Assembly (NCBI GenBank): GCA_019787685.1
Contig: JAHNUO010000032.1
Span: 186,001 to 250,000 of the forward strand
Source: Chiua virens
Taxonomy: Eukaryota; Basidiomycota; Agaricomycetes; Boletales; Boletaceae
Reading direction: 5' to 3'
DNA length: 64,000 nt
Part shown: piece after piece, positions 11,901-23,658 of the stretch
How the letters are laid out: every line of letters starts with the position of its first letter
How positions within the stretch are numbered: the stretch's first letter is position 1
Position numbers and translations under genes: made by a program
Notes under the pieces: model-generated
Databases searched by the model: none
Seen by the model: the letters and a program-made list of their open reading frames with translations, nothing else
What the model was told of the DNA's origin: nothing

Positions 11901-14165
11901 AATGTCTACTTCCGGAAAGTCTTTGGTGTGTTTGCGTGCAGCTTTAAGCGCATCACGTGAAGGATGGCCAAGACGACGATGTATCAACTCAAAATCAATA
12001 GTATTGAGTGACATTGAATGAGTTTTAACACTTTTTAGTGTTTCTGGGCGTGTTTCACTTCTTCTAAGTTGTTCCGAGTGTTGTTCCGGGTGTTGTTCCG
12101 GACTGGAACTGGTCTTCCGAGTTGATTTTAAGTGTGTATAAGTGGTTCCGAGTGGTTCCGAGTGTTCCGAACCGGAATGAAGTTTCCTACAATGACTTTG
12201 ATCGAAAAAAGTGCTTCCGAGTGCTTCCGGGTTGGAAGTGTCGGTAGTGATCAAGGTAGGTGTATAACTGCTCGGAACTGCTTCGGAACAGTCTCGGAAG
12301 CAATTGGAAGTGTTTGGGAGCAACTTGGAAGTGTTTTGGAAGTGATCTGAGGTGATTGGAGCAGGTTTGATGCTCTTAGCACGCAGCCAGTACATTGTGT
12401 CTGTACCATGTGAATGAAATGACAACACAGTACGCTTCTGCTGTGAATGGTGAAAGTCTATGTGTCCAGGACGTGTGTGCACAGATAGTGTATGGTCTTT
12501 GAGGAGAGTGCCCATTGAAATTAGCTTGATTTTACAAGCAGGCATATAAATGACCGGCGATAGACGCACAGGTCTGCTCTCATACTCAATGATGACAGTT
12601 CCTGAACCTAATACAGGAGCTTTTCCATTTGCAGTTTGCGTATAGTGTGGTGTGGTGTATGGCTTATACTCTACGAAGTCATCAATATTTGAAGTAAAAT
12701 GTGATGATGCTCCAGAGTCAAGTAACCACATGTCAGGGATATCTTCTTCATGAGTGATCTCTCTTTGCTTTCCTTTGCCTGTGTACTTGTTACAGTTGTC
12801 ACACATTGTGAGAGGCTGGGTAGCAGATGATATTCTCAGACTATCTACTACATTAGACACTAGTAAATGACTTCGCTGCAACACAAGGTGCGCGTTAGTG
12901 TCAGAGTAGGATTGTCTGGAATGAGAGACGTACTCGGGAGTGGATCCACAATCATAGTAGTGTCCAAGCCAGTCGTCTTCATCATCACCAAGGGAGACAG
13001 CATCTTCATCCTCAATAACAGCCATGGAAGTGTCTTGTTCAACACGTTCCAAGAGACGCTTGGATGAAGTGGGAATTTCTTCCGACCAATCTGAGTGCTT
13101 GTTGGCTATCATGTCCACATTGTGAACAGATTGAATTGAAGGTGTTTCCCCAATGCGGTGGAGAAGGGATATTGCATTCTGAACATGAGGGAATGCAGGA
13201 GGACCATAGTGAGTCGAAGCTGGTTTATGGGAGAGCAGATGTGGGTCAATGGTCGGAGAGGTGAAAGTGGATGAGGCAGGATCAATGATGACAGGTTCTT
13301 GATCAAAATTGACGAAAGCAAATGAGGGGACCTCCTCAGCTACAATGTTGGCTTTGTGGCGATGTTGCTGGGGGTTCTTGCTATAGTCAGAGCGTTTGCC
13401 ACGTCTCTTTTTCCTTCTGAAGCCTTCCGGACCGGAACCACCGGAACCAGAATTTCCCTGTTGTTTCTGCTGGGCACCAAACTTCGGTTCCTCCCCTTTC
13501 TGCTTAACAGCGGAAACCTTGTTCGCTTGCTGTTCAGGCTTAGCCTGAGATCTGGTCTGAGTTGGACGGCGAGCAACATGTTGTTGCCAAGCAGCTGTGA
13601 TGGCCTGTTCTACATCTGCCATAGTAGGGGTTTTGGTATCGGCAGAGGATTTCTCATTTGCAGCGGTATTGAGTAAATTGGTGTAGAAGTCGGCATATTT
13701 GGGTAGCCAGGACAGGACGATCATCAGCTTGATCTTGTCATCAACCTTGTATTCAAAAGACTCAAGCTGGGCAAAATGGGTATTGAATTTGGCAAAAGTC
13801 TGGGCAGGATGTTGATTTTCTGAGAAGAAAAGGGACATCATGGACTTGAATTCGGAATAGGCGGAAGAGATGGTGTGGCCATCATACTGTTGCTTCAGTG
13901 AATTCCAGAGGGAAAGAGCTGTACCACAGTCAGCATGACGACTGAGCAAGTGATGCTCAATCCGAAGCTTCATGGAACCCATGGCTTTGTCATCATTGTC
14001 ATCCCAATTATTCTGCTTTTCCAAATCATCATCCGTGGGGCGTGTCCATTTCATGCAAGCATTCCAGACACTGACTGACTGAAGATAATTCTTCATGTCA
14101 TCAGCCCAGCGACGATAGTTTGATCCATTGAGCTTAGAAATGTTGTTGAGCGTGTTAGACGACAT
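8986..14165 (-). pseudogene. Copia-A gag-pol (two nonsense mutations, one frameshift)
   Basis: The single frame starts at the ATG at 14165. Gag is UBN2-like and ends in a basic stretch (RRKKRRGKR) with no CCHC zinc knuckle. It is followed by an aspartic protease (LLDSGASSHF, ~12.72 kb), a gag-pre-integrase HHCC region (ELIHRRLGHPSRD...CPGCELGK, ~11.9 kb), the integrase core (WRSDAGGEF, ~11.6 kb), RT with YVDD (~9.94 kb) and RNase H (FTDSDW, ~9.44 kb). Three lesions are visible. A TGA at 11847-11849 sits where Copia-B has CGA. A second TGA at 10098-10100 lies in RT just before the conserved YGLKQAG. A 1-nt loss in a G run near 9436-9440 shifts the frame into RNase H. The element is therefore not autonomous. 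Confidence 0.95.
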
Positions 14166-14495
14166 AACAGGTAGATAATCTGATGGTATGAATGTCAGTA
14201 AACCTTATTCACAGAGAAGAAGGGAGCGAGGAGAAATCAATCGCATCTGCTGAACATTCAGTGACCCTCAGATTGGGGTGACATAGTCTCCCCCTACACT
14301 GTAGGTCTAAAAGCCTATTTCCCTGAGCGTATTCGCATCAAAAGGGAGTGTCTGGCGAGAATTCTCAATCACACAGGACTGGCTTTATTCAGCACATCCA
14401 GCAAGAATATTAATATTCAATTGCATTGGATGGTGAATTATCAGGTGTCCACCAAGAGCAGTCAGCGGCGGGTATATTGCACAGCTGGCCACTTG

Positions 14496-14507
14496 GGGCT
14501 CATAACC
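14496..14507 (-). other. Copia-A primer-binding site (initiator tRNA-Met anticodon arm)
   Basis: Directly after the 5' LTR the minus strand reads GGTTATGAGCCC. This is the complement of GGGCTCATAACC in the anticodon arm of fungal initiator tRNA-Met, i.e. half-tRNA priming as known for Drosophila copia. Confidence 0.85.
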
Positions 14508-14875
14508 TGTTAGAACAGACCGGTTCCAAAGGACCCGGTTGTCCCGAGGGCAGAGTCACTGCTCTGGTGACTTACCTGATGGTGAAGCTCAAGATGATAT
14601 TGTGGAGGATGGAGAGAGAGAAGATTGTTATTCTGTATATACAGTAGAACATGTTTATATATCTACTGTAATGCTATGCTGTACCTGTAGTGAGGAGTAA
14701 TGGTACTGCATTGATGATTGTAACTAATTGTATTGTAGTGCCTAAGGTACTACAATAAGTCTATAGTCGTTCCAGTACTTCCAGAGCACGGGAACCTCGG
14801 AACTTCCGGAAGCGGAAGCCTCGGAGTCGCGGGAACTACCCGGAACGGTCGGAACAGTTTATACATATTCCAACA
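14508..14875 (-). repeat. Copia-A 5' LTR
   Basis: 368 bp with TG...CA ends, about 99% identical by eye to the 3' LTR. It carries a TATA-like GTATAAAC close to its start. Confidence 0.95.
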
Positions 14876-14969
14876 GGGTCACCCCATGGACCTCGCTTCG
14901 TGCACTCCATCAAGTGTAAGCACTCTATCAAAGTAAAGCTGCCATTGTGTTAATACTTCTTTTGATACG

Positions 14970-16598
14970 TTAATTAGCTCCTTCGAGTTCAATGAATCTT
15001 TGGCGCACGATCCAATCCTGGATCTCATTCAAATGTAAGTTCTCCGTCTGATCTTGCCTCAGACTTGCGATCATATCCTTTGCCTTGATGTAGTCCATAC
15101 GCCACGATGTGGGTATGACCTCGTGCTTCTCCCTCTGACCTTTGGAATATTCTCCGACCGCTGCAGCGATCGCTGCTACTCCCAGTGCGAAGAGGTTGTC
15201 GAGTGCCAGATGAGGGTTGTTAGGATCGAGATATCTCCATAACTCTGGTGAGTGAACAAATAAATGTTCGATCACCATATCCTGAAAGAATGGTACGGTA
15301 AAGAGGGGAGAATTGGGTCCGTTGCGTAGGTGGTCGTAGTTCAGCGACTGTATGATTTCATTTGCCCTCGCAGACCGGTGAGCAATGGCTTCTTCTGGTG
15401 GGCAGCTAGCTTCCCCCCACTCAAGCCTTTTTCGCAGGCCGAGAGTGGAGTTGACGTGCGGCTCCACATAATTCTTCCATTTCTGGAGAATTTCGCTGGT
15501 CGGCTGGACAGCCTCCTTGCGCACTTTCTTCGTAGTTGCAGACGTGAGCTGTGCCTTGGAGGTACCCAAGATGGTTTGTTTCGCGTTGTTCATGGTGTCC
15601 GTAATTTCGTTGTTTCGCCCACTATCCGTCATCACTGCCTCCACCCTGACCATTCTTTCTCAGATGTAGTTTTTGACGTGGTTATACATCAGCTGAATAG
15701 CGGTGGGGGAAAGGTTCACAACAGGCAGCTCAGCAGGTGCCTTGCTGCCGCCATTATTGTCACCACCACTGTTGTCGTCGCTGCCGCCACCGCCGCCACA
15801 AGCCTGGACGGTACGTATTTCATATTTCTTGCTTAATTTGTTAATATATTGCCAGGTTGAAATGTTTCAACGACTCACCCGCTTTTTACTTGGAACGGCA
15901 GGGGTAATGGACGAAGATGTGATGGTAGGGTTTATATTGTCGCCCCATTCATCGTTGTTGACGTTGATAGGTGCAGGATTCCCAAGGGCGACAGGGCTCA
16001 AGGTCGCACAAGTGTAATGAACGGGATAGTTAATCGGATGGTGGGCAACAGGTTTAGTGTGAAAGTGAATGGGGGGGGAACAAGGTGAGCAGATTGAGCG
16101 TAGTGAATGGGGGGGGAACAAGGTGAGCAGATTGAGCGTAGTGAATGGGAAGCTCAGGGCGATAATAAACGGGGGGGATTTGATGGGCAATAGACTGAGT
16201 ATACTGGAGATCCCATTCACTAGGTCCCGTGTGCGCATGGGTATGGATGGGATTTTCGGGGGCGACAATACGGTTGGCATGGGCTTGAATCGGATCCCGG
16301 GGGGCTGGGAACCATTCAATCCCATCACCTGTCAATTCGATATCGGCGTTGATGTTGGAAGCGGTTGCAAGCTGTGGCTCGAGGGTGGGATCCTGGAGGT
16401 CAACATCACGGTTTGTGTTTCCACTACTGGCTGGAATGTCTGGCGATGGGTCTGATGGATACTGATAGTAATACTGAACAATACTTTATACACATTGGTG
16501 CGCAGTGACGCGTAACATACGTACCTGGGAGGTGTGCGCCATCGTGATCAGTGTCAGTGTAAGTCGAAGGATCCCATTCGGTATATGGCATTAAGATA
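14970..16598 (-). pseudogene. Hypothetical multi-exon gene, possibly DUF6532-like, broken
   Basis: The exons read right to left. Exon 1 is short (ATG 16598, ends at a GTACGT donor). A Pro/His-rich exon covers roughly 16.46-15.87 kb, a Gly/Asp/Asn-rich segment lies near 15.8 kb, and a ~220-residue C-terminal exon ends at 14970. The C-terminal part (ALDNLFALGVAAIAAAVGEY and around) resembles the agaricomycete DUF6532 style, but I am unsure of that name. Two lesions are visible. A 38-bp tandem duplication (16063-16138) next to a C run breaks the Pro/His-rich frame. A TGA at 15660-15662 interrupts the join to the C-terminal region, where an Arg codon would restore continuity. Copia-A ends only ~95 bp downstream. 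Confidence 0.55.
16063..16138. repeat. 38-bp tandem duplication
   Basis: Two identical 38-bp units, each ending in a GGGGGGGG/CCCCCCC tract. The unit length is not a multiple of three and the frames on the two sides differ. Confidence 0.9.
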
Positions 16599-16713
16599 AA
16601 ATGAAAACATACACCAATAGGCATACACAAACTTGATTTGGAATAGAAAGTAAGATTACAACAGAGGGGACACCGCGGGTGAGGATAGCGGTAATGTATC
16701 CCCTTTAAATCCC

Positions 16714-17650
16714 TCAGACGAGTTGAACATCCTCCGAATCGCTAAATCCGCTCAAGTCTGAATCCTCCGAACCATGGGATACATGTCGCTCAACACTGCC
16801 TCCTTCAAACAGATCTGAAAGTCGTAGACCAATCACGTCCTGTATTTGACCCACATGTGCCTCAGAAACCGCCAACGCCATAAGCCGCTCCACACGAGTG
16901 TCCTCGTAAAATTGCTTACTATCTTCGACATCTTCTTTACCGCGGGGATTGAGGACTCGATGAAATATATCAAGGCATGCCCCACTAGCAGCGTGGGCGC
17001 CTTCATGCTGGTCATGCATACTGGCCAAAAAGACCATATGCTTCTCCGAGGATCTTATTTCTGCCTTCGCGAGTGCAAGCCGTAGGGCAATGCACTCATG
17101 ATCCGCCCATTTGGCTTCAAGTGCCGACATCAAAATGGTTTCGGGCATGGCAGAAAGGGCCTGAATAAACCCTTCTTTCTCCTATTTGGATGTGAGCTAG
17201 TTGACGGGCCCACGCAATGCAACGTACCTGCTCTACTTCATCAAGCGTTACATCGGTGGGGGACATTATCCCCAGTGATTGTGCTGCATAGTGCAGCGCA
17301 GGGGGGACAGGTCCTTTTCCCCTGGGGATGTAAGGGTGGTAATGGTATTGTCGCTTCGGATTGGATGAGGAATGAGACGGAAGCCGTTTCTTTCGACGAT
17401 TGTCAGGAGGAGAAGAGGGAGGTGTCGTCTCAGGGTAGCGATTGGGAGGAAAGGGATCGGGAAAGGGTTGATTGAGCTGATTGAAACGACTGTGGGAGGT
17501 CCGGGATGGGAACTTGTCGGAGGACTTCGATTGCGAAGGCACAAGGACAGGGTCATCTTCCTGTGGGCTGGGTAAGGAAGATGACATTGCTGAATCGACT
17601 GACGAGGTAAGGGAGGGACTACAAGATTCAGACTGAGCACTGAGGGGCAT
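16714..17650 (-). CDS. Hypothetical protein, two exons, disordered N-terminus
   Basis: The ATG is at 17650. Exon 1 (17650-17228) encodes a Ser/Pro-rich, low-complexity region with a basic NRRKKRLPSH patch that could be a nuclear signal. The intron 17227-17182 (GTACGT...ATAG) keeps the frame. Exon 2 (17181-16714) encodes an Ala/Glu-rich, probably helical region (ALEAKWADHECIALRLALAKAE) and an acidic tail that includes SDLSGFSDSEDVQL. I recognise no domain. The gene lies ~110 bp downstream, in transcript direction, of an M repeat neighbourhood and upstream of a broken gene on the same strand. No lesion is visible. Confidence 0.6.
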
Positions 17651-18003
17651 GATATGACATTCAGACTGCGGCACTCGATGACACTTGCAATTAAGTGGCA
17701 CACAAAGTGTCGGAGTTAGTATTTGAGTCTGAAAACGACAGGTGCCATTTCACATCTGCCATGAAAGAACTCATCATGATGGTTCCCGCGACGTCGCGCC
17801 CATTTCCTCTCATGACACTCGCTCATTACCTCGTGTCGCAAATCCCACCCTCTCGTTACAGCCCTCCCTCAAGATCGACGTCTTCCGGATCATTGACATG
17901 GTCCCTCGTGCACCCATACTGGCACTCCTGGCCACCCTCAACTTGAAGACCTTGCGCCGACACTTCCTACACCTCCTTGTCCCACGGATCATCGGCTCAT
18001 ACC

Positions 18004-18150
18004 GAGTTGGCTTTGCGCCGCTCAAAGATCATCGATCTCTCTGTGTTGATTTCGTGTTGCACAGATAACGCTTTTGGACTATGTGTCCATAGGGTCGCCC
18101 CGTTGCCATCTCGAATCGAGCGACGGTGGGGTTGAAGACTCTTTGAAGCG
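18004..18150 (+). repeat. M repeat copy 4
   Basis: Same core and tail as copy 1 (CGCTTTTGGACTATGTGTCC, then TCGAATCGAGCGAC, then GTGGGGTTGAAG), in plus orientation. The flanks 17700-18003 and 18151-18401 show no gene. Confidence 0.75.
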
Positions 18151-18401
18151 CCTCAGATATGCATCTTAAACCGACCCAGAGTCTGGATCGTAAGTTTTAC
18201 GCCATGTACTTAAGTACTTAACACTGATTTCTCTTTCGAGCACCAAATGCATATCTAGATCCATCCACCAAAGTATGTACAACACCAAACTTGTCACATC
18301 ACTAATAGACCTTCGGAGCAGCGCTACGTGAAGTTATACCCTCTAACCCTGTAGGACGCTTTACTGTAGTGACTACGAAGGTTAGTCTCATTTCGAAAGT
18401 A

Positions 18402-19251
18402 TCATGGATGATACATACTGTCATTCTCCTTCCGCCAGGCGATCACGCGCTCTGCACGCAGCCAGAAACTGCCACCTGACTTCATTGACTGGCAAAACAG
18501 AACTATTCTTGGGTCATCTAACTTCCGTTTCAGCAGATACTTGATCGCTTTGGGTTGACCTTCAATTTCATCCACCCACAGCAAAATCACCTTCAACGAT
18601 TGACGTTGGAGGAGTGCCAGTAAGCAGTGAGTAGCCGTACCACTCATTCTCCGGGTCATTGACAAGTGTGTCAAGCGATTGAAATACTGAAGCCCGGTAG
18701 TAACTATCTCCCAAGCTGAGTCAATGGTCAGATCCAGATGTGTAACACGATGGAAGGCGGGCGTGTCAGGAAGATGCACAATGCCTGTTTGAAAAAACAG
18801 AGCAGGATCGACCGAGAGGTACCTCAGGTCCATGAGATTATTGAGCGCGTCGAGGATGATGTAGAATTGACAAAGGCTGTTACATTCCCCATGTATAGCG
18901 AAGTTGATCAGACGAGGGCAACGTTGGAGGAGCATTGCAACAATGTCAGGGGAGACAGACGTGCCGATTTGCAGGCGTAGGACTGTCTTCGATCCTGTAG
19001 CGAGCGAAAGTAGAAGACTTTTCGCGTTGGCTTGAGAAGAGATACTGATTTTTTTGTAAAGGATAGGCTCCATCCTTACGCAGGAAGAATTTCAGCTTCA
19101 TGTAAGACGCAGTTAGGAGCCCTTACCATTCTTGTACACGACGAGCTACCCATGAGTACTTAGCCAGTTCACGCGGCTTTCTACTCGCTAACAAAAAAAC
19201 CATTTTCTCTACCTCCTCGGGCAGATCCCTTCTGTTGGAAGCCCTAGCCAT
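18402..19251 (-). CDS. F-box/LRR-like protein, short agaricomycete type
   Basis: Exon 1 (19251-19127) starts at an ATG and encodes a compact N-terminus with LPEEVEKMVFLL, similar to a degenerate F-box. The intron 19126-19075 (GTAAGG...AAG) joins in frame to exon 2 (19074-18402), which begins MEPILYKKISI. That is the usual junction between an F-box and a leucine-rich body in fungal F-box proteins. The body has Leu-rich strands (LMDLRYLSVD, HLDLTIDSAW, RLTHLSMTRRM) and ends with a WLRAERVIAWR segment. The product is about 265 residues. The role as an SCF substrate adaptor is inferred from family resemblance only. Confidence 0.65.
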
Positions 19252-19431
19252 AACGATGAAAGGTGGGGGACGGAGGGTGTGCACTGTGAGTAGACCTCGG
19301 GAATGAAAAGGTAGGGATTTATTGTGTTCGATGTACTGGAAAATTTTGAATTCTATTCAGTCGCTTCGCTGGTTAGGGCCTGTCGCCAAACACCTGATTT
19401 CTTCTGTTTTCAGACGACAAGAGGAGGCTCT

Positions 19432-19725
19432 GGTATACCCATGGCCGTGTTATCCGGTGGCGTTGCCCAGCAGCAATTCAGGCGCCCTTCCACTATAGTA
19501 CATCAAGAAGGCACTGTGATGGCCACGGTCATGCAATGTTTTGAGACAAGCGGAAGCCTTCGGTATTGCCATGGCCGTGTCATTTGGTGGCGCTGTCCGG
19601 CAGATGTCCTTCCATTTCAGTACATCAAGAAAACATTGGTATGGCCATGGCCATGCCATGCGTGTGGTGCGGCCTGGAAGCGACGCTAACACAGCTCCTT
19701 CCATTTCGGGTGGAGAGGCTCAACG
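19432..19725. repeat. Degenerate direct repeat, ~130-bp period
   Basis: The phrases CCATGGCCGTGT...GGTGGCG...CCTTCCA...GTACATCAAGAA recur with a spacing of about 130 bp, with a third partial unit near 19650-19725. No coding function is evident. The rest of 19252-19866 shows no gene. Confidence 0.55.
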
Positions 19726-19866
19726 GCCATGGTCGTCCAATGTGTGCGTGGCGTTCTCGCGGATAATGAAATTTGTCCAGTGAATACGTTCTTAAATATC
19801 TTGAGAATATTGTCGTGCATCGTTGACCTCCACTCTTAGACTGTTATCTTCGTCTCGCCCTGAACA

Positions 19867-21361
19867 ATGTCAAGTGCAGATGACTCCCCGTCCCAGACCA
19901 TTGATACTACTCTTTTGATGCAACAAGTGGCACGTCTTATCGCTTTGCAAGACCGTAGCCTGAATACTCGCAACCTCCAGTACAGATCTGAATTGCAGAG
20001 TATCTTGCAATTGTTCTGTGTGTTCGTTGACCTGACCTTTTTTTTTTGGTAGTGTTCAAAGTTTTCGTTATAAAGGACGACTCATCAGACGCCTTGTGTC
20101 TCTCCACGACAGTGTCAATGACATGTTGGCGGAGGCAGACCGACGAGCCCATGTTGCCAATGCGAACATTGTGAATCACACGGATGCATGCATTTTGTTT
20201 TACATTTAGTTTCTTATCAGTGTGATTGACGGCACGCCCAAGGGAAAACCGTTTGTACAAATCTTACAAGGAACTTATGTGGTGGATTCCCTCTATCCAT
20301 GACATCCCTCAGACAGAACTTGGCGATGCTCTACTACAGGTCAGAAATTTATTCCATTGGACTTTGTGCAATAGGACTGATGTAAATGCAGCTCGAACGA
20401 GGTGCTGACACCGGCCGCACTGATGATACCCACAGGCTTAAAGTATTTGTCGTGAACTGGCTCATGCAGCAGACACCAAAGCCTGACCCTCCCCTCAGCA
20501 CTGAAGACAAGAGTGGGAGAGGGTTCTACAATGATGCGACAGGAAGTTTTCTGTGTCCAGTTGACTATGACTGGAACGTTCCCATGTGAGTGAACTCTGC
20601 GCCATAAACATTTCAATTGACAAGGCTATGTATTCCAACAGTCACCGGCAGAATATTTGTGACTTCCATCCCGACTTTCTCGTCACTGCGCAATCTTGGC
20701 TGGCCTTCCTGTATGCTGGTGGTCAGTCAGACCCTGCCAATCTTGACAGTGGACTGTTTAAGAACAAAATTTTAGTCAAGGCATGTTCTGCACACAAATG
20801 TAGGCATCGTCATTGATTCTCCACTCCAGGCCTTCAAAGCCATCTTTATTTCTCCATCTTCCACATTGGACGATGAGGGTCTCGAGCCAACCGCTGGAAA
20901 GAAACATCACTGAGGTGATAGACGGACGCGGTCAAACGTGGCCAAACTCATAGGTATGCAAACAGTTCAGCCGCGCGCCATTGCCTATGTGGCTTGCCAG
21001 GTAAATTGGTCGTTTACCGTTAACATAATTAATACCGGATTTGATGCTAATGGATTACTGACTGCGTTGCAGGTTCGTTTCGCCCTGTCCTCTGCAGGTT
21101 CTTGGGCGATCGTCGATGGTGTATTTGACACCCACAAGTTCTATGAAGCCATAGTGGAGTGGTTCGAAGAAACCAAGACTGAAGAGGACAAAAATTTCGT
21201 TGATGAACTTCTGTTATGGTGGAACAGGTGAGTCCCTCAGTTACTTCGCTTCACAGTCAGCACTCAGGCCCACCTTTTCTTTTCGAATTGAACGAGATAA
21301 TTCTGCCCAAAAGTCTGTGGCAAAGTCACTGAAGAAGCGCCGTATTTCTAGTAGTAGTTAA
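19867..21361 (+). pseudogene. DUF6698-like gene with one in-frame TGA
   Basis: The ATG is at 19867. Short GT-AG introns separate about seven exons. Landmarks are the GRLIRRLVSLHDSVNDM helix, KSGRGFYNDATGSFLCPVDYDW (~20.51-20.58 kb), the KNKILVKAFKAIFISPSS junction (~20.77-20.85 kb), QTVQPRAIAYVACQVRFALSS across an intron, and FVDELLLWWNR (~21.2 kb). A Lys/Arg-Ser tail (KSLKKRRISSSS) ends at TAA 21361. I recognise this order as DUF6698, a large agaricomycete family of unknown function; the assignment is from memory. A TGA at 20911-20913 lies between FISPSS and MQTVQP. It could be an Arg CGA that decayed, or it could be avoided by an intron I did not identify. Confidence 0.65.
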
Positions 21362-23658
21362 ACTTGTTTGGGTCCGATTCGAACATTGTACTAGGCTATT
21401 CAAAATCACGAAGCAGAATAATCTGGTTATCTATTTGCCATCATTTGTTTGGTCGATCAAAATGATGACGACGTGAAAACGTTTCCTTCAGTTGCCGTTA
21501 CTCCCGGGATGATCCACTTTGCCTGCCATAATCATGCTACAGGTAATTATTCACTGTCGCCACCTGGTTGATCGTTCGAAAGTCTTCCTATACGTGCATA
21601 TCTGACCCACTTTCACCTTCCTGACACTTATTTGAGAATGCCATCGGAGTGGTACTATTGATGAAGCTCGAGCATGAATGAAAAAGTTGGCCAGAAATGT
21701 GTGTTGGACTCGGGTTGGGAATGTTGCAAGCATCGATATCTTTGCTTAGTAAAGATATGTTTGGTACACATTTTCGACTACCCTCAAATTAATTGGCCTT
21801 GCCCTTTACCGACTTGTGTGATAGTAGTACGTCTTTTCTAACTGTCCGACACTTGTTTTCAACTGTAGCTACCATTATGAGGAATATGTAAACTGTATAA
21901 TTGGTATCTTCACTGACAGTCTGACATTTGTTATGCACTCAGCCTACTGTTATAAAGAATATATAAAGCTGTACCAGACTGGTCAACATTGCCGGCCATT
22001 ACCAAATCCCATGATGTGTGTCATTACTGACTGTTTGATACTTATTCTTCACCAGACCTACTGTTGCAAAGTAATAATAAGACCTTTTTACCATTATATA
22101 ATTTAGCTTTCTTCAGAATGTATTATAAGGCATTGTCAGAAAATCTGCGGTCTCGTGATAAAGGCTATCTGCAAATTTTGTTACTTGTTCCCTTGATCCG
22201 CACAATTTCAAGTGAGCTGTAACACGCATGCAAGTCGACACGCCAATGATTTGAGCTTCCGACTTCACTCTAAAAATCTCACATGCTTGTAATAGCAATG
22301 TAATTCGTTTGTAGGAGGCCTATCACATTTTGTCATGCTGGTATTTTCCCTCAATATTAGGTGTGAATTTGAAGCCCACGCACTTTGACAGTATGGGTAT
22401 AACTGTTTTCTATACCTAGTATCATATTCTGTTGTATGCACATTTCCCGTTTAGTATTCGGTCGGCTTCGAAGTCCACACCACTCTGACGACCTAGTACA
22501 ACCGGCTTGTAAAGTAACCCTTTGACCCAGGCTGAAAGTAGGAAAGCCCTTATGCCATACTTAGTGTGTACCTGTCGCAGCCTGAATGGGTGTGGGCACA
22601 AATTTCCCGAGTTCAATTTACCCACAGGTTGGAAACCAGCCGTGGCCAACAGTGGAAACACTGAGTCTCAGCGGCAGACACAAAAGAACAGGATCACGCT
22701 CTATGTGGGAACTACAAAGTATAGGACAAAGGGGCTACGACTGTATAACTACGAGGATTAGCAGTAGATATACAGCAGTACACGTGACTGTATGCCAATG
22801 AGTTTACACAGGTCTGTTGAGTCGTGTGCATGAACGAGCGCAAACAGATGAAGGAATTCAGCTCGCTCATTAAGTACATGAAAACTGTGGTCGACACTAC
22901 TCATAGACGGTATATCCAACAAAAGTAGCAACTTGAAAGTCAAGTTCCCCGTACTTGCACGGAGTTGCGACAAGACTCGGATGTGCAAGGCGTAAATGTG
23001 AAGGCCAAAATATCAGGGTGCCTGTGTGGGTACACACGTTAGGATGATGAGTCGGTGGGTAGTATGCATGGTCCATTGAGACGGGAGAGTGAGACCGAGC
23101 CTGAGGGCGTGCATGTGGTCAGTGGTCTGTTGGGGTATGGAGGGTCACGGTGAGATAGATATGTCCTTACATAGTGGGTGGCAGTACAGGTTGAACATCT
23201 TGAAATTTGAGTGTACTGAGGTCAGGTGATGTTGGCGTGAAACGATCTCGGCAGTGTGATTCAAGGACACCGGGAAGAATACAGCGGGGGAGGGGGGATA
23301 TGGACCTATGGTGACTTCTGATGATGTTGAAGGTGGATACAATTCTATGCGACCAGAATCAGCGTACAGCAATTGAGCGGTGTTGGGACACGTGCCAGTG
23401 GCATACCAACGATAGTGATGGGGACTTGGGAGGGGTATCGGGGACTACTTGGCTAGGATTAGTGTACAGAAACTGAACGGTGGTGCTGGGGAACTTGGGG
23501 GTATGGAGATGACGCCGGAGACGGCAATGGTGAGTACGATGATGAGTACGATGGTGTCAATGGGGTGGGAATATCGGGGAGTATGGGAGTTGCTGTCAAG
23601 AGTGAGTTAAAGCATCTGCCTTGCTTTCGGTTGGGCCGATAACCAGGTCCCAGATATT
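21362..23658. other. Intergenic, no supported gene
   Basis: No convincing gene is seen on either strand. The stretch 21836-22085 holds three degenerate ~75-115-bp units (ACTGTCCGACACTTG / ACAGTCTGACATTTG / ACTGTTTGATACTTA, each followed by an AT-rich tail). A short plus-strand Cys-containing frame (22522-22758, CTCRSLNGCGHKF) may be an exon remnant but has no support. Two similar phrases near 23.36 and 23.46 kb (GTACAGCAATTGAGCGGTG / GTACAGAAACTGAACGGTG) suggest another old duplication. Confidence 0.5.

Larger units (their letters stand above)
8557..14875 (-). mobile_element. Copia-A: full-length Ty1/copia LTR retrotransposon (decayed)
   Basis: This is a complete element on the minus strand, bounded by 368-bp LTRs (8557-8924 and 14508-14875) that begin TGTT and end AACA. 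A perfect 5-bp target duplication GGGTC lies at 8552-8556 and 14876-14880. By eye the LTRs differ at about four positions, all transitions. The internal order gag, protease, integrase, RT, RNase H is the copia order. A purine-rich tract (complement of CTCCCCCTTG, 8925-8934) precedes the 3' LTR. A second copy of the family, Copia-B, starts at 60670 in the opposite orientation. Confidence 0.97.

Noticed and set aside
22522..22761. Cys-containing plus-strand frame as a zinc-finger gene
   Set aside because: Only a few cysteines, no start context and no supporting exons nearby.
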